DNA of 54,812 nt from a virus: positions 1 through 54,812 of IMG/VR virus record IMGVR_UViG_3300042301_002348; one strand, 5' to 3'. Below, piece by piece: positions 46,980 through 54,184 of this stretch. The number at the start of each line of letters is the position of its first letter. Position 1 is the stretch's first letter. Made by a program: the position numbers and the translations under genes. The notes under the pieces are model-generated. The model was given only the letters and a program-made list of their open reading frames with translations. It was not told where the DNA came from and searched no databases.

Positions 46980-47105
46980 ATAATCCTAAACATTACTGGG
47001 GTGTAATACGGATCTGATCGGCGCACGATCTGCAAAACTGGCTAAACATTACTGGGATGTACCCCAGTAAACTTTCGCCTCAGGCCTGTGCAGATACAGT
47101 GCACA
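46980..47105. repeat. TTACTGGG island A
   Basis: TTACTGGGG (46993-47001) followed by TGTAATACG, then the inverted pair TTACTGGG (47049-47056) with CCCCAGTAA (47062-47070), 5-nt spacer. GC-richer than the genes (GATCGGCGCACGATC). Lies between a terminator and the next promoter. Confidence 0.85.
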
Positions 47106-47106
47106 G

Positions 47107-47136
47107 CAAAAAAAATCCCCACCTTTCGGTGAGGAC
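47107..47136 (-). terminator. Terminator of the gp88-like gene
   Basis: On the minus strand the CCTCACC-GAAA-GGTGGGG stem precedes TTTTTTTT (complement of 47107-47115). Confidence 0.8.
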
Positions 47137-47142
47137 ATTAAA

Positions 47143-47901
47143 TTAAAGTTGTATGACAAACTTATTCTTTGTTAACTTATTTCGAACTCGTTTATATTTT
47201 AGTCCGACAATTACATTCTTTTTATCTTTATACCTCATATCGTATAAATCCCCATCGATTACTTTCCTATCCCAAAATGTTTTAGGTACTTTATTAAAAA
47301 CAACCGCCACCCTTACATTCTTATTTAACATTGAGTGACACTCATTTAAATTGTGACCGCTATAAGAGAAAGTTAAATCGTAGTTCTTATATTTTTTAAG
47401 TAGTTCGATTCTTTTAGGAACCTTCGTATAATCGTAGAATTGAATATGTTGAAAGTATTGTAAAATATTAACGGGTTTATCATTTACATGAAGATAAAAC
47501 GATTCGGGTGTTATATCTGATGTGTTATTCAAACGAACTGAAAATTTATAACCTAACTTCTTAGCCTTCAATTCAGTTGCTTTAATTTCATCGAATAACC
47601 AACTGACAAAAAATTCTCTGTGTTCAAAAAACAATTTAGTTTTTGCAATTCGTGAACGATTAATTTTATCGTCCTCCATGTTCATCGTGTTCATCCCTGA
47701 TTCATTCAAACATAACTTTGTACATTCTTTTGTTCTCATAGGGCAAACCTCGTAACCGCTCATTTTTGCAGGAGCTAAGTACAAACTATATGTTAATTCA
47801 TCGTACTTGAATGCCTTCTGATGTTTGGTTGTCATATTAACGGAGCCTAAATAAGATATCCCTGTTAATCTTTTTGCTTGAGCTTTAGTAGTGTAAATCA
47901 T
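47143..47901 (-). CDS. Gp88-like phage protein
   Basis: 252 aa from the ATG at 47899-47901. YEVCPMRTKECTKLCLNESGMNT with the Cys trio, RSRIAKTKLFFEHREFFVSWLFDEI, and FSVRLNNTSDITPE are hallmarks of the phage gene-product-88 family. The cysteine arrangement could bind a metal or Fe-S cluster. Function unknown; common in mycobacterial and other phages. Its promoter region shares a 30-bp identical block with that of the 51836 gene. Confidence 0.8.
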   Translation of the reverse strand: MIYTTKAQAKRLTGISYLGSVNMTTKHQKAFKYDELTYSLYLAPAKMSGYEVCPMRTKECTKLCLNESGMNTMNMEDDKINRSRIAKTKLFFEHREFFVSWLFDEIKATELKAKKLGYKFSVRLNNTSDITPESFYLHVNDKPVNILQYFQHIQFYDYTKVPKRIELLKKYKNYDLTFSYSGHNLNECHSMLNKNVRVAVVFNKVPKTFWDRKVIDGDLYDMRYKDKKNVIVGLKYKRVRNKLTKNKFVIQL

Positions 47902-47922
47902 TTGTTTATTTTTTAGTGTACA

Positions 47923-47954
47923 CAAATATACAACTAATACTTTTATATTCCAAA
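47923..47954 (-). promoter_or_regulatory. Sigma-A promoter of the gp88-like gene
   Basis: Minus strand TTTG (47951-47954), 20 nt, TATATTTG (47923-47930), followed by a GTGTACAC palindrome. Confidence 0.85.
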
Positions 47955-47974
47955 TTTATTTTTAAATATTTTTT

Positions 47975-48122
47975 TGAGTCAGCGCATGCGCGCAGCACTG
48001 GCCTAACTTTACTGGGGTAATACGACACAGATTTTGCATGCAGATTACAGGTGAATAATTACTGGGATGTACCCCAGTAAACTTGTGCGCTGGTCCGAGC
48101 TGCGTTTGCGCTGAGGGTAATA
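47975..48122. repeat. TTACTGGG island B
   Basis: TTACTGGGGTAATACG (48009-48024), then TTACTGGG (48059-48066) and CCCCAGTAA (48072-48080) with the same 5-nt spacer as island A, then GTAATACG at about 48117. An open frame across it (47962-48177) is a by-product. Confidence 0.85.
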
Positions 48123-48123
48123 C

Positions 48124-48156
48124 GCAAAAAAAAGGGTGAACATTTCTGTCCACCCA
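48124..48156 (-). terminator. Terminator after the 104-aa gene
   Basis: Minus strand stem GGGTG...CACCC followed by TTTTTTTT (complement of 48124-48131). Confidence 0.6.
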
Positions 48157-48176
48157 ATCGTTCACACTAATAAACA

Positions 48177-48491
48177 CTAATCACTAATTCGTTTTTCTGT
48201 TCTAATACACTCAGCTTCCCACTGCTCACATAGAAGTAATACATCTTCCAACACATTCTCATTCAACTCCCAATAACTTTCTTCGTAGGTGTCGATAGCG
48301 TCAGAACTACTTGAACGAGGTTCGTACACATTTACTTCGATATAATCTTCTGTGAAATATTCACCCAACCCAACATAGTTACCTAGTGTACCAACGAGAA
48401 TACTATTCTCACCTTCTAATTCTCCAATACTAAAACATCCGTTGACTTTTAGTATGTCTGTAATACGATTAATGATTTCTGAATTTTCCAT
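48177..48491 (-). CDS. Hypothetical acidic protein
   Basis: 104 aa. Helix start (SEIINRITDILKVNGCFSIGEL), then a beta hairpin and a C-terminal LLLCEQWEAECIRTEKR. Unknown. Two nt after the upstream gene's stop. Confidence 0.7.
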   Translation of the reverse strand: MENSEIINRITDILKVNGCFSIGELEGENSILVGTLGNYVGLGEYFTEDYIEVNVYEPRSSSSDAIDTYEESYWELNENVLEDVLLLCEQWEAECIRTEKRISD

Positions 48492-48493
48492 TT

Positions 48494-48766
48494 TTAAATT
48501 GATTTAGTATTATCCCAAATTATATTACCTTCCTCGTCATACAACTCCTCCGTAGGTTCTCCACCATTTTCGTCAGGCATTATACGCTCAAGAGTTTCGT
48601 CAATATGTTCCCACGGCAGTTCAGTGGTTCCCATTTCTAAATGAAATCCAATTGCTAATTGTTTAGCCTCCTCCATTGAGTTAGCCTCGATTTCAAATTC
48701 GGTACGATACCAGGTCGTAACCTTTGTGTCCAAATGAAAGTTAAATGTTGTTAGGGTCTGTTCCAT
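48494..48766 (-). CDS. Hypothetical acidic protein
   Basis: 90 aa. TTFNFHLDTKVTTWYRTEFEIEANSMEEAKQLAIGF has the strand-strand-helix arrangement of small DpnD/PcfM-like sensors (EIEANSxEEA), but this is a weak call. Acidic tail PDENGGEPTEELYDEEG. Starts inside the 3' end of the small membrane gene by 26 nt. Confidence 0.65.
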   Translation of the reverse strand: MEQTLTTFNFHLDTKVTTWYRTEFEIEANSMEEAKQLAIGFHLEMGTTELPWEHIDETLERIMPDENGGEPTEELYDEEGNIIWDNTKSI

Positions 48767-48866
48767 TTTCTATTGATTTTTTAATTGATATAATAAGTAA
48801 TACAACCATTACCGAAAACAATACAATAACTCCGAATCCTAAAAGTAGACAATATAAGACATTCAT
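48741..48866 (-). CDS. Tiny membrane protein
   Basis: 41 aa (MNVLYCLLLGFGVIVLFSVM...), one strong transmembrane helix and a short tail SIKKSIENGTDPNNI. First gene of a short operon; the overlap with the next start by 26 nt supports coupled translation. Confidence 0.65.
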   Translation of the reverse strand: MNVLYCLLLGFGVIVLFSVMVVLLIISIKKSIENGTDPNNI

Positions 48867-48877
48867 AGTTTTAATTT

Positions 48878-49075
48878 TTAAAGTTCACGAATATACATAT
48901 AATCTTCTAATTCTTCCAAAGGAATTCTTCCGTTATTAGAACTATAATATCCTTGTCTTCGATATCGTTCTTTCCACTTGTCAAATGCCTCAAATGCTTT
49001 TTCCTTTGATGTGTAATAAGGTCTATCGAATTCAATCGTAAACCCGTCGGGGGATAATACTTCGTACTTTGTCAT
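48878..49075 (-). CDS. Conserved small phage protein
   Basis: 65 aa. YEVLSPDGFTIEFDRPYYTSKEKAFEAFDKWKERYRRQGYYSSNNGRI is a conserved phage pattern (VLSPDGF.. YxSxxEA...YxxQGYYSSxxGRI). Unknown function. ATGA overlap with the DUF1737-like gene. Confidence 0.8.
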   Translation of the reverse strand: MTKYEVLSPDGFTIEFDRPYYTSKEKAFEAFDKWKERYRRQGYYSSNNGRIPLEELEDYMYIREL

Positions 49076-49422
49076 AGTCCTGCATTTTTAATGATACAAT
49101 CTAATTTATATTCAAATTCTTCCCTCATACCTTCAATGTCATATACCTTTCTATTTTCATCCACTTCATTATCTTCATTAATGTAAGGATGATAAAAAGC
49201 AACATCCACTTCAATTACATTCGGTTTAAATTCCTTAACCATACTAATTGAATATTCGTGTTTAATTAAGGTATCTTGGTGTTGTGAACCACTATACCTA
49301 TTTTGTCTATGTTGTTCCACAACTTGGTGTGAACCCATAGGTTTCCAACCATTTTTAATTAGGTTGTTAATTTTCTCCGTCAATCCTTCGGGGGATGAAC
49401 TTGTTAATACTTTGTACTCCAT
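49072..49422 (-). CDS. DUF1737-containing protein
   Basis: 116 aa from the ATG at 49420-49422. MEYKVLTSSSPEGLTEKINNLIKNGWKPMGSH matches DUF1737 (WKPxG). A C-terminal acidic portion (EDNEVDENRKVYDIEGM) is extra. Function unknown. Leader fixed by the promoter at 49445. Confidence 0.8.
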   Translation of the reverse strand: MEYKVLTSSSPEGLTEKINNLIKNGWKPMGSHQVVEQHRQNRYSGSQHQDTLIKHEYSISMVKEFKPNVIEVDVAFYHPYINEDNEVDENRKVYDIEGMREEFEYKLDCIIKNAGL

Positions 49423-49444
49423 AATATTTTTGTTTAGTGTAAGA

Positions 49445-49476
49445 CAAAGATAAAACAATAATATTATTTTACCAAA
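49445..49476 (-). promoter_or_regulatory. Sigma-A promoter
   Basis: Minus strand TTTG (49473-49476), 20 nt, TATCTTTG (49445-49452). Confidence 0.85.
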
Positions 49477-49494
49477 TTTATTTTGAAGAATTTT

Positions 49495-49690
49495 TTTTCA
49501 GCCCGATCATCCTAAACATTACTGGGTTGAATTGTTAGCCAGCGCAAATTTCCTGATCAGCGCGCGCAAATCTGGCTAATGTTTACTGGGGTGTCCCAGT
49601 AATAATCACTTGCGCACAATGCCTGGTCCATGAGTTATTTGTAATACCCCAGTAAACTTCATGATCAGCGCACAGTGTGACGGGTTCTTC
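49495..49690. repeat. TTACTGGG island C
   Basis: TTACTGGG (49519-49526); TTACTGGGG (49583-49591) with CCCAGTAA (49595-49602), 3-nt spacer; GTAATACCCCAGTAA (49641-49655). Two TGATCAGCGC sites (about 49552 and 49662) and GC-rich CGCGCGC. 330-bp gap without a gene. Confidence 0.85.
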
Positions 49691-49695
49691 TAAAC

Positions 49696-49729
49696 AAAAA
49701 ACCCCCGAACCAAAAGTCCGAGGGTTTCA
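49696..49729 (-). terminator. Terminator of the 50060/49754 unit
   Basis: Minus strand: ACCCTCGGAC stem with GTTCGGGGG (some G-T) followed by TTTTTT. Confidence 0.8.
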
Positions 49730-49753
49730 CCAATCTAATCTTTAACCTTTGTC

Positions 49754-50032
49754 TTATCTTAGTCTTTCATCAACAACTAAGTTATAATATCCGTTTAAGA
49801 AATTAATTATTTCTGTAATACTTTCTTTTGACACTTTATGTTCTAATAACAATGATTCGATAAATCGTTTATTATCCGTCAAACCTAAACAATAAATAAA
49901 ACCATTATCATCGTTTTTAGTATTAAAAAAAGTAAAATCAATTTCAATCGGTTTTAATTTAATTCTTACTTTCTGATAATTCTCAGAATCAATTTTCAAA
50001 GTTTTAGTTTTAATAACTTTACTTGTGTCCAT
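49754..50032 (-). CDS. Hypothetical protein
   Basis: 92 aa. Lys/Ile-rich; beta strands KVRIKLKPIEIDFTFF then an amphipathic helix KESITEIINFLNGYYNLV. Second in an operon after the DUF932 gene. Unknown. Confidence 0.7.
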   Translation of the reverse strand: MDTSKVIKTKTLKIDSENYQKVRIKLKPIEIDFTFFNTKNDDNGFIYCLGLTDNKRFIESLLLEHKVSKESITEIINFLNGYYNLVVDERLR

Positions 50033-50059
50033 ACTTTTATTTTTTTAATTATTAATGTC

Positions 50060-50920
50060 TTACACTAAATGTACAAGTTCCTTAAAGATTTGTCTCTCAC
50101 GATTTCCGTAAGTTCCGAACATCTTATTTTCAGAATTGTCACCTTTACCCATACTATGAGTTGTGTATTTTGTTACACCACTAAATAAACCCCAAATGTT
50201 ATCACCCTTTTCGTTAATCTCACCATTAAGGTCGACATAGAATCTACTTAATTTGTTTCGTGTTACGATATGTAACGAATCAACATCCTTAATATCAACA
50301 TTCTTTTCGATATTGAATAATGATTTGATTACTCTATCCTTGATAATATCATCGAAACGAGTTTCACTCATTTTAACGATAGAACCGAACACATTCTTTT
50401 CTTCTTGTACTACACCCTCAATTTGTCGACAGATATCTTCTATCTTTAATTCCATATTCTTTGTATGACGTACCTTTGAATCTAAATCTTTGTACACACC
50501 GAAGAATGTGTTTTGACAACTGATAGTTTTCGAACTAGGACCGAACGATAATGAAGTCGAACCATCGAAAGAATTAATCCCAGTAACATAACCCTCGATT
50601 CTATCCGTCCCCAAAGTTAAGTCATTAGATTTTAACTGAACGAATACTTTTCGTCCACCACCGAACAAACCACCCCTATGAACATCAAGTCCAGTTTGTT
50701 GGGACACTTTGAACAATAGTTCCATCATTTGGTCATTCTGATATGGTACATAACCATTAGAGTGAATACCCAAGATTGTACTATCATCCTCACGAACGAT
50801 ACCAATTTTATCAGGGATAATAATTCCTGACGAAGTTTGAAGTCCTTCGGTACGGACTTTCCAATTTAAACCAGTTCTATCCAAGAACTGATTAACCCGA
50901 TTGTTTTCTACGATTTCCAT
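50060..50920 (-). CDS. DUF932 phage/plasmid-like protein
   Basis: 286 aa. IVREDDSTILGIHSNGYVPYQNDQMMELL, FGGGRKVFVQLK, GTDRIEGYVTGINSFDGSTSLSFGPSSKTISCQNTF are diagnostic of DUF932 (TIGR03299-like). The family is common on phages, plasmids and ICEs with no established role. VTGINS codes through a TTACTGGG-like site (50578-50585). Leader 37 nt from the promoter. Confidence 0.9.
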   Translation of the reverse strand: MEIVENNRVNQFLDRTGLNWKVRTEGLQTSSGIIIPDKIGIVREDDSTILGIHSNGYVPYQNDQMMELLFKVSQQTGLDVHRGGLFGGGRKVFVQLKSNDLTLGTDRIEGYVTGINSFDGSTSLSFGPSSKTISCQNTFFGVYKDLDSKVRHTKNMELKIEDICRQIEGVVQEEKNVFGSIVKMSETRFDDIIKDRVIKSLFNIEKNVDIKDVDSLHIVTRNKLSRFYVDLNGEINEKGDNIWGLFSGVTKYTTHSMGKGDNSENKMFGTYGNRERQIFKELVHLV

Positions 50921-50957
50921 CTGTTTAATTTTTATGGTTTAATAAATGATTGTATGA

Positions 50958-50989
50958 CAAAGATAAATCAATTTGGCATATAATCCAAA
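50958..50989 (-). promoter_or_regulatory. Sigma-A promoter of the DUF932 gene
   Basis: Minus strand TTTG (50986-50989), 20 nt, TATCTTTG (50958-50965). Confidence 0.85.
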
Positions 50990-51014
50990 TTTATTTTTAA
51001 GAAATATTAATTAA

Positions 51015-51115
51015 TTTTTTCTCCTGATCCACCTGTGATCAGAGCTCCCAATATTACTGGGTAATACTTGATGATACCCCAGTAATTTTATGGGATGATC
51101 AGGGACGAGAAATCT
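51015..51115. repeat. TTACTGGG island D
   Basis: TTACTGGGTAATAC (51054-51067) and CCCCAGTAA (51077-51085), with 15 nt between the half-sites; TGATC and TGATCAG sites flank it. A 51.02-51.13 kb island. Confidence 0.8.
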
Positions 51116-51123
51116 GTGGACAT

Positions 51124-51155
51124 AAAAAAACCCCCGACAGAATCGGAGGTCTTTA
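51124..51155 (-). terminator. Terminator of the 51171 gene
   Basis: Minus strand CCTCCGATTCTGTCGGGGG stem followed by TTTTTTT. Confidence 0.8.
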
Positions 51156-51170
51156 ATATAATAAGGGATT

Positions 51171-51494
51171 TTACTCCCCTAATAAATTTAGTACAAGGTG
51201 TTCGGAAGTTTCCTCCTCCCACACATCATCATTCCAATCCTCACCGACTTGTGTACAAGTCTTGTAGTCAAGGTAGACAATACCCATTTTAATTGTGACA
51301 ATTCCTTCGGTTCTTTCGTTGATGGGAACCAACTCTTTTTCCACAAGGAATAAAAGTACGGTTTCGTAGACAAAAAATTGGTCGGTATTTTCCGACTCAA
51401 CATATTCAACTTGACCTTGGAAGTCAAGGGAGAATTCGAATTCCATGTCAGAACTCAAAATCTTTTTAATCTCGGATAAGTATGTAGTATCCAT
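51171..51494 (-). CDS. Hypothetical acidic protein
   Basis: 107 aa. Beta-rich (EFEFSLDFQGQVEYVES, IVTIKMGIVYLDYKT), C-terminal very acidic (GEDWNDDVWEEETSEH). Unknown. Promoter TATATTTG at 51526-51533 upstream. The gene is a transcription unit on its own. Confidence 0.7.
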   Translation of the reverse strand: MDTTYLSEIKKILSSDMEFEFSLDFQGQVEYVESENTDQFFVYETVLLFLVEKELVPINERTEGIVTIKMGIVYLDYKTCTQVGEDWNDDVWEEETSEHLVLNLLGE

Positions 51495-51525
51495 AGTGTG
51501 TAGGTCTATTGGTTAGTAGACAATA

Positions 51526-51556
51526 CAAATATAAAAAAGAAATTCCGTTTTACAAT
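51526..51556 (-). promoter_or_regulatory. Sigma-A promoter, weaker -33
   Basis: Minus strand TATATTTG (51526-51533); the -33 element is ATTG (51553-51556), 19 nt away. Confidence 0.6.
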
Positions 51557-51589
51557 ACATTTATGAAAAATTATTTTACTTTTTTTCTG

Positions 51590-51770
51590 ACCCTGGTAAT
51601 CCAAATATATTACTGGGTAATACAAGAATTCCAGTTCGGGGACCTACTGGAAATTAATACTGGGTAAACTCCCCAGTAAAGTAATACGTCCGAACCGTCG
51701 CGTCGGAAATTCTAACACACACTATAAACTCCCCAGTAAAGTAATACACCTAACCGGTCGAGGACCTGAG
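51590..51770. repeat. TTACTGGG island E with tandem element
   Basis: TTACTGGGTAATAC (51610-51623); TACTGGG (51658-51664); two copies of CCCCAGTAAAGTAATAC (51671-51687 and 51731-51747), 60 nt apart, each followed by a CG-rich half (CGTCG, CGGTCG). 300-bp gap without a gene. Confidence 0.85.
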
Positions 51771-51777
51771 GTATGAA

Positions 51778-51810
51778 CAAAAAAAAAAGGATAGTCTTTC
51801 GACTACCCTT
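51778..51810 (-). terminator. Terminator of the 51836 gene
   Basis: Minus strand stem GGGTAGTC-GAAA-GACTATCC followed by ten T. Strong terminator. Confidence 0.85.
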
Positions 51811-51835
51811 CTTCACCTTTCCAACCTATGTATTT

Positions 51836-52396
51836 CTACACAACTACTCCTTCTAAATGTCGTAATACGGACTTACCTTCATCCCAACAATCGTCCTCAC
51901 TATAATAACTTCCACAACATTCAACTAATGTTTTGTGTTCGTGACCTTTATTACAAGTTTCAATTTCATAAACTTTGTATTGATAAACTTCACCCGTTAA
52001 GTATTCATCATAAATTCTAACTTCACTATTCATAATCAAACTTAACTTTTCTTCACCCCTTTCAAAATCTTTACCACACATTAAGTTCAATTGTTTTTCA
52101 CTAATGAAAATCCAACCAACTTGTCCACTATCCCATTGACAACTGAACGGACTTGTGGATATAGTTATACCACTATGGTCGTACATATACAAAGGTTTAA
52201 TCAAAAGGACTTTATGGTCACTTTCAATTTGTGACTTCAATTCATCCCAACTATCAAAGTCAACACTTTTGTAGTCAGTTTTGTCACCAATATCGTACCT
52301 TTTGTGAAAACAAATCATTGTAGTAATGTTATCCCACTCGGTACGAGGATTCATTGGGTCGTTATCGTGTTCGACAACTAATTCATACTTTCTCAT
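51836..52396 (-). CDS. Conserved phage protein, unknown function
   Basis: 186 aa from the ATG at 52394-52396. LIKPLYMYDHSGITISTSPFSCQWDSGQVGWIFIS is a recurrent phage signature (YxHSGxTIxTxPFSCxWDSGQVGxI). Start fixed by the promoter. A Cys-rich end (ETCNKGHEHKTLVECCGSYYSED) is also part of the family. Unknown function. Confidence 0.85.
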   Translation of the reverse strand: MRKYELVVEHDNDPMNPRTEWDNITTMICFHKRYDIGDKTDYKSVDFDSWDELKSQIESDHKVLLIKPLYMYDHSGITISTSPFSCQWDSGQVGWIFISEKQLNLMCGKDFERGEEKLSLIMNSEVRIYDEYLTGEVYQYKVYEIETCNKGHEHKTLVECCGSYYSEDDCWDEGKSVLRHLEGVVV

Positions 52397-52417
52397 TTTA
52401 ATGTTTTTTAGTGTACA

Positions 52418-52447
52418 CAAATATACAACTAATTCGGTTATATCAAA
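52418..52447 (-). promoter_or_regulatory. Sigma-A promoter with GTGTACAC
   Basis: Minus strand TTTG-like (52444-52447), 18 nt, TATATTTG (52418-52425), with the GTGTACAC palindrome next to it (52411-52418). A 30-bp block (52404-52433) is identical to 47909-47938. Confidence 0.75.
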
Positions 52448-52489
52448 AATAAATTTGTTAAAATATTGTCAAAGAATTTTGGATACCCG

Positions 52490-52622
52490 TGAAGGTAAAA
52501 TAATTTACTGGGATGTATGACAAGGATACCCCAGTAATTTTTCGACTCTGTCTTCCTGATGATGAGGTTCTTTTTGTATTACCCAGTAATAAAAACAGAT
52601 GGACGGAGATGGAGAAATTTTT
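52490..52622. repeat. TTACTGGG island F
   Basis: TTACTGGG (52505-52512) and CCCCAGTAA (52529-52537), then GTATTACCCAGTAA (52576-52589). 16-nt spacer between the first two half-sites. Confidence 0.8.
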
Positions 52623-52624
52623 GA

Positions 52625-52656
52625 ACAAAAAAAATCCACCCCTTTCGGAGTGGACT
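52625..52656 (-). terminator. Terminator of the 52680 gene
   Basis: Minus strand stem GTCCACTCC-GAAA-GGGGTGGAT followed by TTTTTTTT. Confidence 0.8.
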
Positions 52657-52679
52657 TCGGTTAGTAGGGGAACTAACCT

Positions 52680-53210
52680 TTAAATGAACTCGTAAATGTT
52701 TCCGTTGTATGACACTTCTTTAACATTATCCAAACTTACCGATAAGGTTTGTACCTTTCTTTCACTCGGTTGATTTTTGTAATTGTTTGACTTCACTAAC
52801 CAACTATCAAACAAAGTTTGGTCAATAGGGTTTCCCTCAAACTCAAATTCAACTTTTGGTTTCACTTCCATAAACCACTCGTATTGAAGATAATACTTTT
52901 TTGTATTTTCGTTGTAAAGGATAACATTGTTGATATGGTTACCAACTTTATTTTCACTTACTTGAAAATTACCTTCACCACCACCCTTAATTTCGTTACC
53001 CTTTACTCGTTGTTCGTACTCACCACCGATTAAAACTCTAACCGATTTTTTCTTCACAACTTTTCCATAATACTTGTTCAAACCTTCCCTACCCCCTTTG
53101 TTCATTTTTGGGATAGTGTGTGTAACTAAATTCATAAATGTAGGATTTTTAACCTCGTTCATCATTTTGATAAACTCACCTTGTTGGATTTTGAAACGAT
53201 TTTTTTTCAT
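52680..53210 (-). CDS. Hypothetical basic protein
   Basis: 176 aa. Lys/Asn/Gly-rich (MNKGGREGLNKYYGKVVKKKSVRVLIGGEYEQRVKGNEIKGG); C-terminal half with VKPKVEFEFEGNPIDQTLFDSWLVK and KVQTLSVSLDNVKEVSYNG. Conserved in phages by pattern but no family name. A clear -7 box is lacking upstream. Confidence 0.7.
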   Translation of the reverse strand: MKKNRFKIQQGEFIKMMNEVKNPTFMNLVTHTIPKMNKGGREGLNKYYGKVVKKKSVRVLIGGEYEQRVKGNEIKGGGEGNFQVSENKVGNHINNVILYNENTKKYYLQYEWFMEVKPKVEFEFEGNPIDQTLFDSWLVKSNNYKNQPSERKVQTLSVSLDNVKEVSYNGNIYEFI

Positions 53211-53280
53211 AACATTATTTTGTTTATTTTTTCAATACTCTAAATTACAACTTTTATCCAATATAACAAAATATATTTAA

Positions 53281-53640
53281 TATTTTTTTATCCACATTCT
53301 TAATTTTTTTTTGTGGACAAATTGTGGATAACTTTTTCCCCCTGATCCAGAAATAAATTACTGGGGACTCTCTGAGAAAAAATCTGTCCCGTTCAGGAAA
53401 ACAATACTGGGGAAAACGAAAAAACATGTATCGATGTGTTGATGCAGGAAAACAATACTGGGGACGTAAAGAAAAAAAATCTGTAAATCTACCTGTTCGA
53501 TATTACTGGGGTGTAATACGTTTTACCCCAGGAAACTTTTCCTGGATGATCAGATTCAAGGTTCATTGTTGTGTAATACCCCAGTATAGTTTTCCTGGAG
53601 ACTCGGTTCCACCCACACTTCTTAAAAACAAAAAACCCCA
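53281..53640. other. TTACTGGG island G with DnaA boxes (origin candidate)
   Basis: 470-bp gap. AT-rich start with TTATCCACA (53288-53296), TGTGGACAA (53312-53320, one mismatch on the reverse strand) and TGTGGATAA (53323-53331). Then TTACTGGGG (53358-53366); a 20-bp direct repeat CAGGAAAACAATACTGGGGA at 53394-53413 and 53445-53464; TTACTGGGGTGTAATACG (53503-53520); GTAATACCCCAGTA (53573-53586). A terminator-like hairpin for the 53682 gene follows. Confidence 0.7.
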
Positions 53641-53664
53641 CAACTAAAAGTCGTAGGGTTTCAA
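53626..53664 (-). terminator. Terminator of the DUF4314 unit
   Basis: Minus strand AAACCCTACGACTTTTAGTTGTGGGGTTTTTTG gives a stem (ACCCTACGAC with GTTGTGGGGT) followed by TTTTTT. Confidence 0.65.
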
Positions 53665-53681
53665 AAATAATCGTGTCGAGT

Positions 53682-53894
53682 CTAATATACTATTTCAAAC
53701 TTATCTTCATCGGGAATTACGGATAGTTTTCTTCCGTTATCCCAATTCACACCATAATAACCCATATCATCAACGAATACAATCGTACCCATTGTGTTAG
53801 GTTGAATAGGGTTTGTCTTTGGGTCATCATCCATTAGAATCAATCTAATTCTTTTACCAACTAATTCTTTTCTAATTTTTAATAGTTCAAACAT
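53682..53894 (-). CDS. DUF4314 family protein
   Basis: 70 aa. LVGKRIRLILMDDDPKTNPIQPNTMGTIVFVDDMGYYGVNWDNGRKLSVIPDEDKF is the whole DUF4314 domain (GxRIxLxxMxDD...P.GxxGTVxxVDDxGxxxVxWDNGxxLxxIPxxDxF). A conserved, short phage/bacterial protein of unknown role. 11 nt after the previous gene. Confidence 0.9.
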   Translation of the reverse strand: MFELLKIRKELVGKRIRLILMDDDPKTNPIQPNTMGTIVFVDDMGYYGVNWDNGRKLSVIPDEDKFEIVY

Positions 53895-53905
53895 TGTTAT
53901 AGGTT

Positions 53906-54106
53906 TTATTCGTGAGAAAATAACATTTCCAATAAACCTAAAACGATAGGATGTACCTCATTATTGTTTGAGTCCCCCCATTGTTTGACTTCCCCATTTT
54001 CTTGGATGTGAAAGTTTGTCTTTGTACCATCGGTCAGTTTGAACCAACCCTTAACTTCATTGTGTCCAATGAAATTGAATTTTTGTGTTGTGATTTGTGT
54101 AGTCAT
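53906..54106 (-). CDS. Hypothetical small protein
   Basis: 66 aa from the ATG at 54104-54106 (MTTQITTQKFNFIGH). Beta-rich GWFKLTDGTKTNFHIQENGEVKQW. A promoter -7 box TATATTTG is at 54128-54135. First gene of an operon with DUF4314. Confidence 0.65.
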   Translation of the reverse strand: MTTQITTQKFNFIGHNEVKGWFKLTDGTKTNFHIQENGEVKQWGDSNNNEVHPIVLGLLEMLFSHE

Positions 54107-54127
54107 TTTGTTTAAATGTTTAGTACC

Positions 54128-54135
54128 CAAATATA
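54128..54135 (-). promoter_or_regulatory. Sigma-A -7 box
   Basis: Minus strand TATATTTG (54128-54135). No TTTG at the expected distance. Confidence 0.5.
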
Positions 54136-54184
54136 CAAATATTATTTTTATATAAAAAGTTTTTTTGTTAAAATTTTGTGAAAG

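Noticed and set aside
47962-48177. 71-aa frame across island B
   Set aside because: It is made of the repeated TTACTGGG motifs and a terminator; Cys/His/Pro-rich arbitrary sequence.
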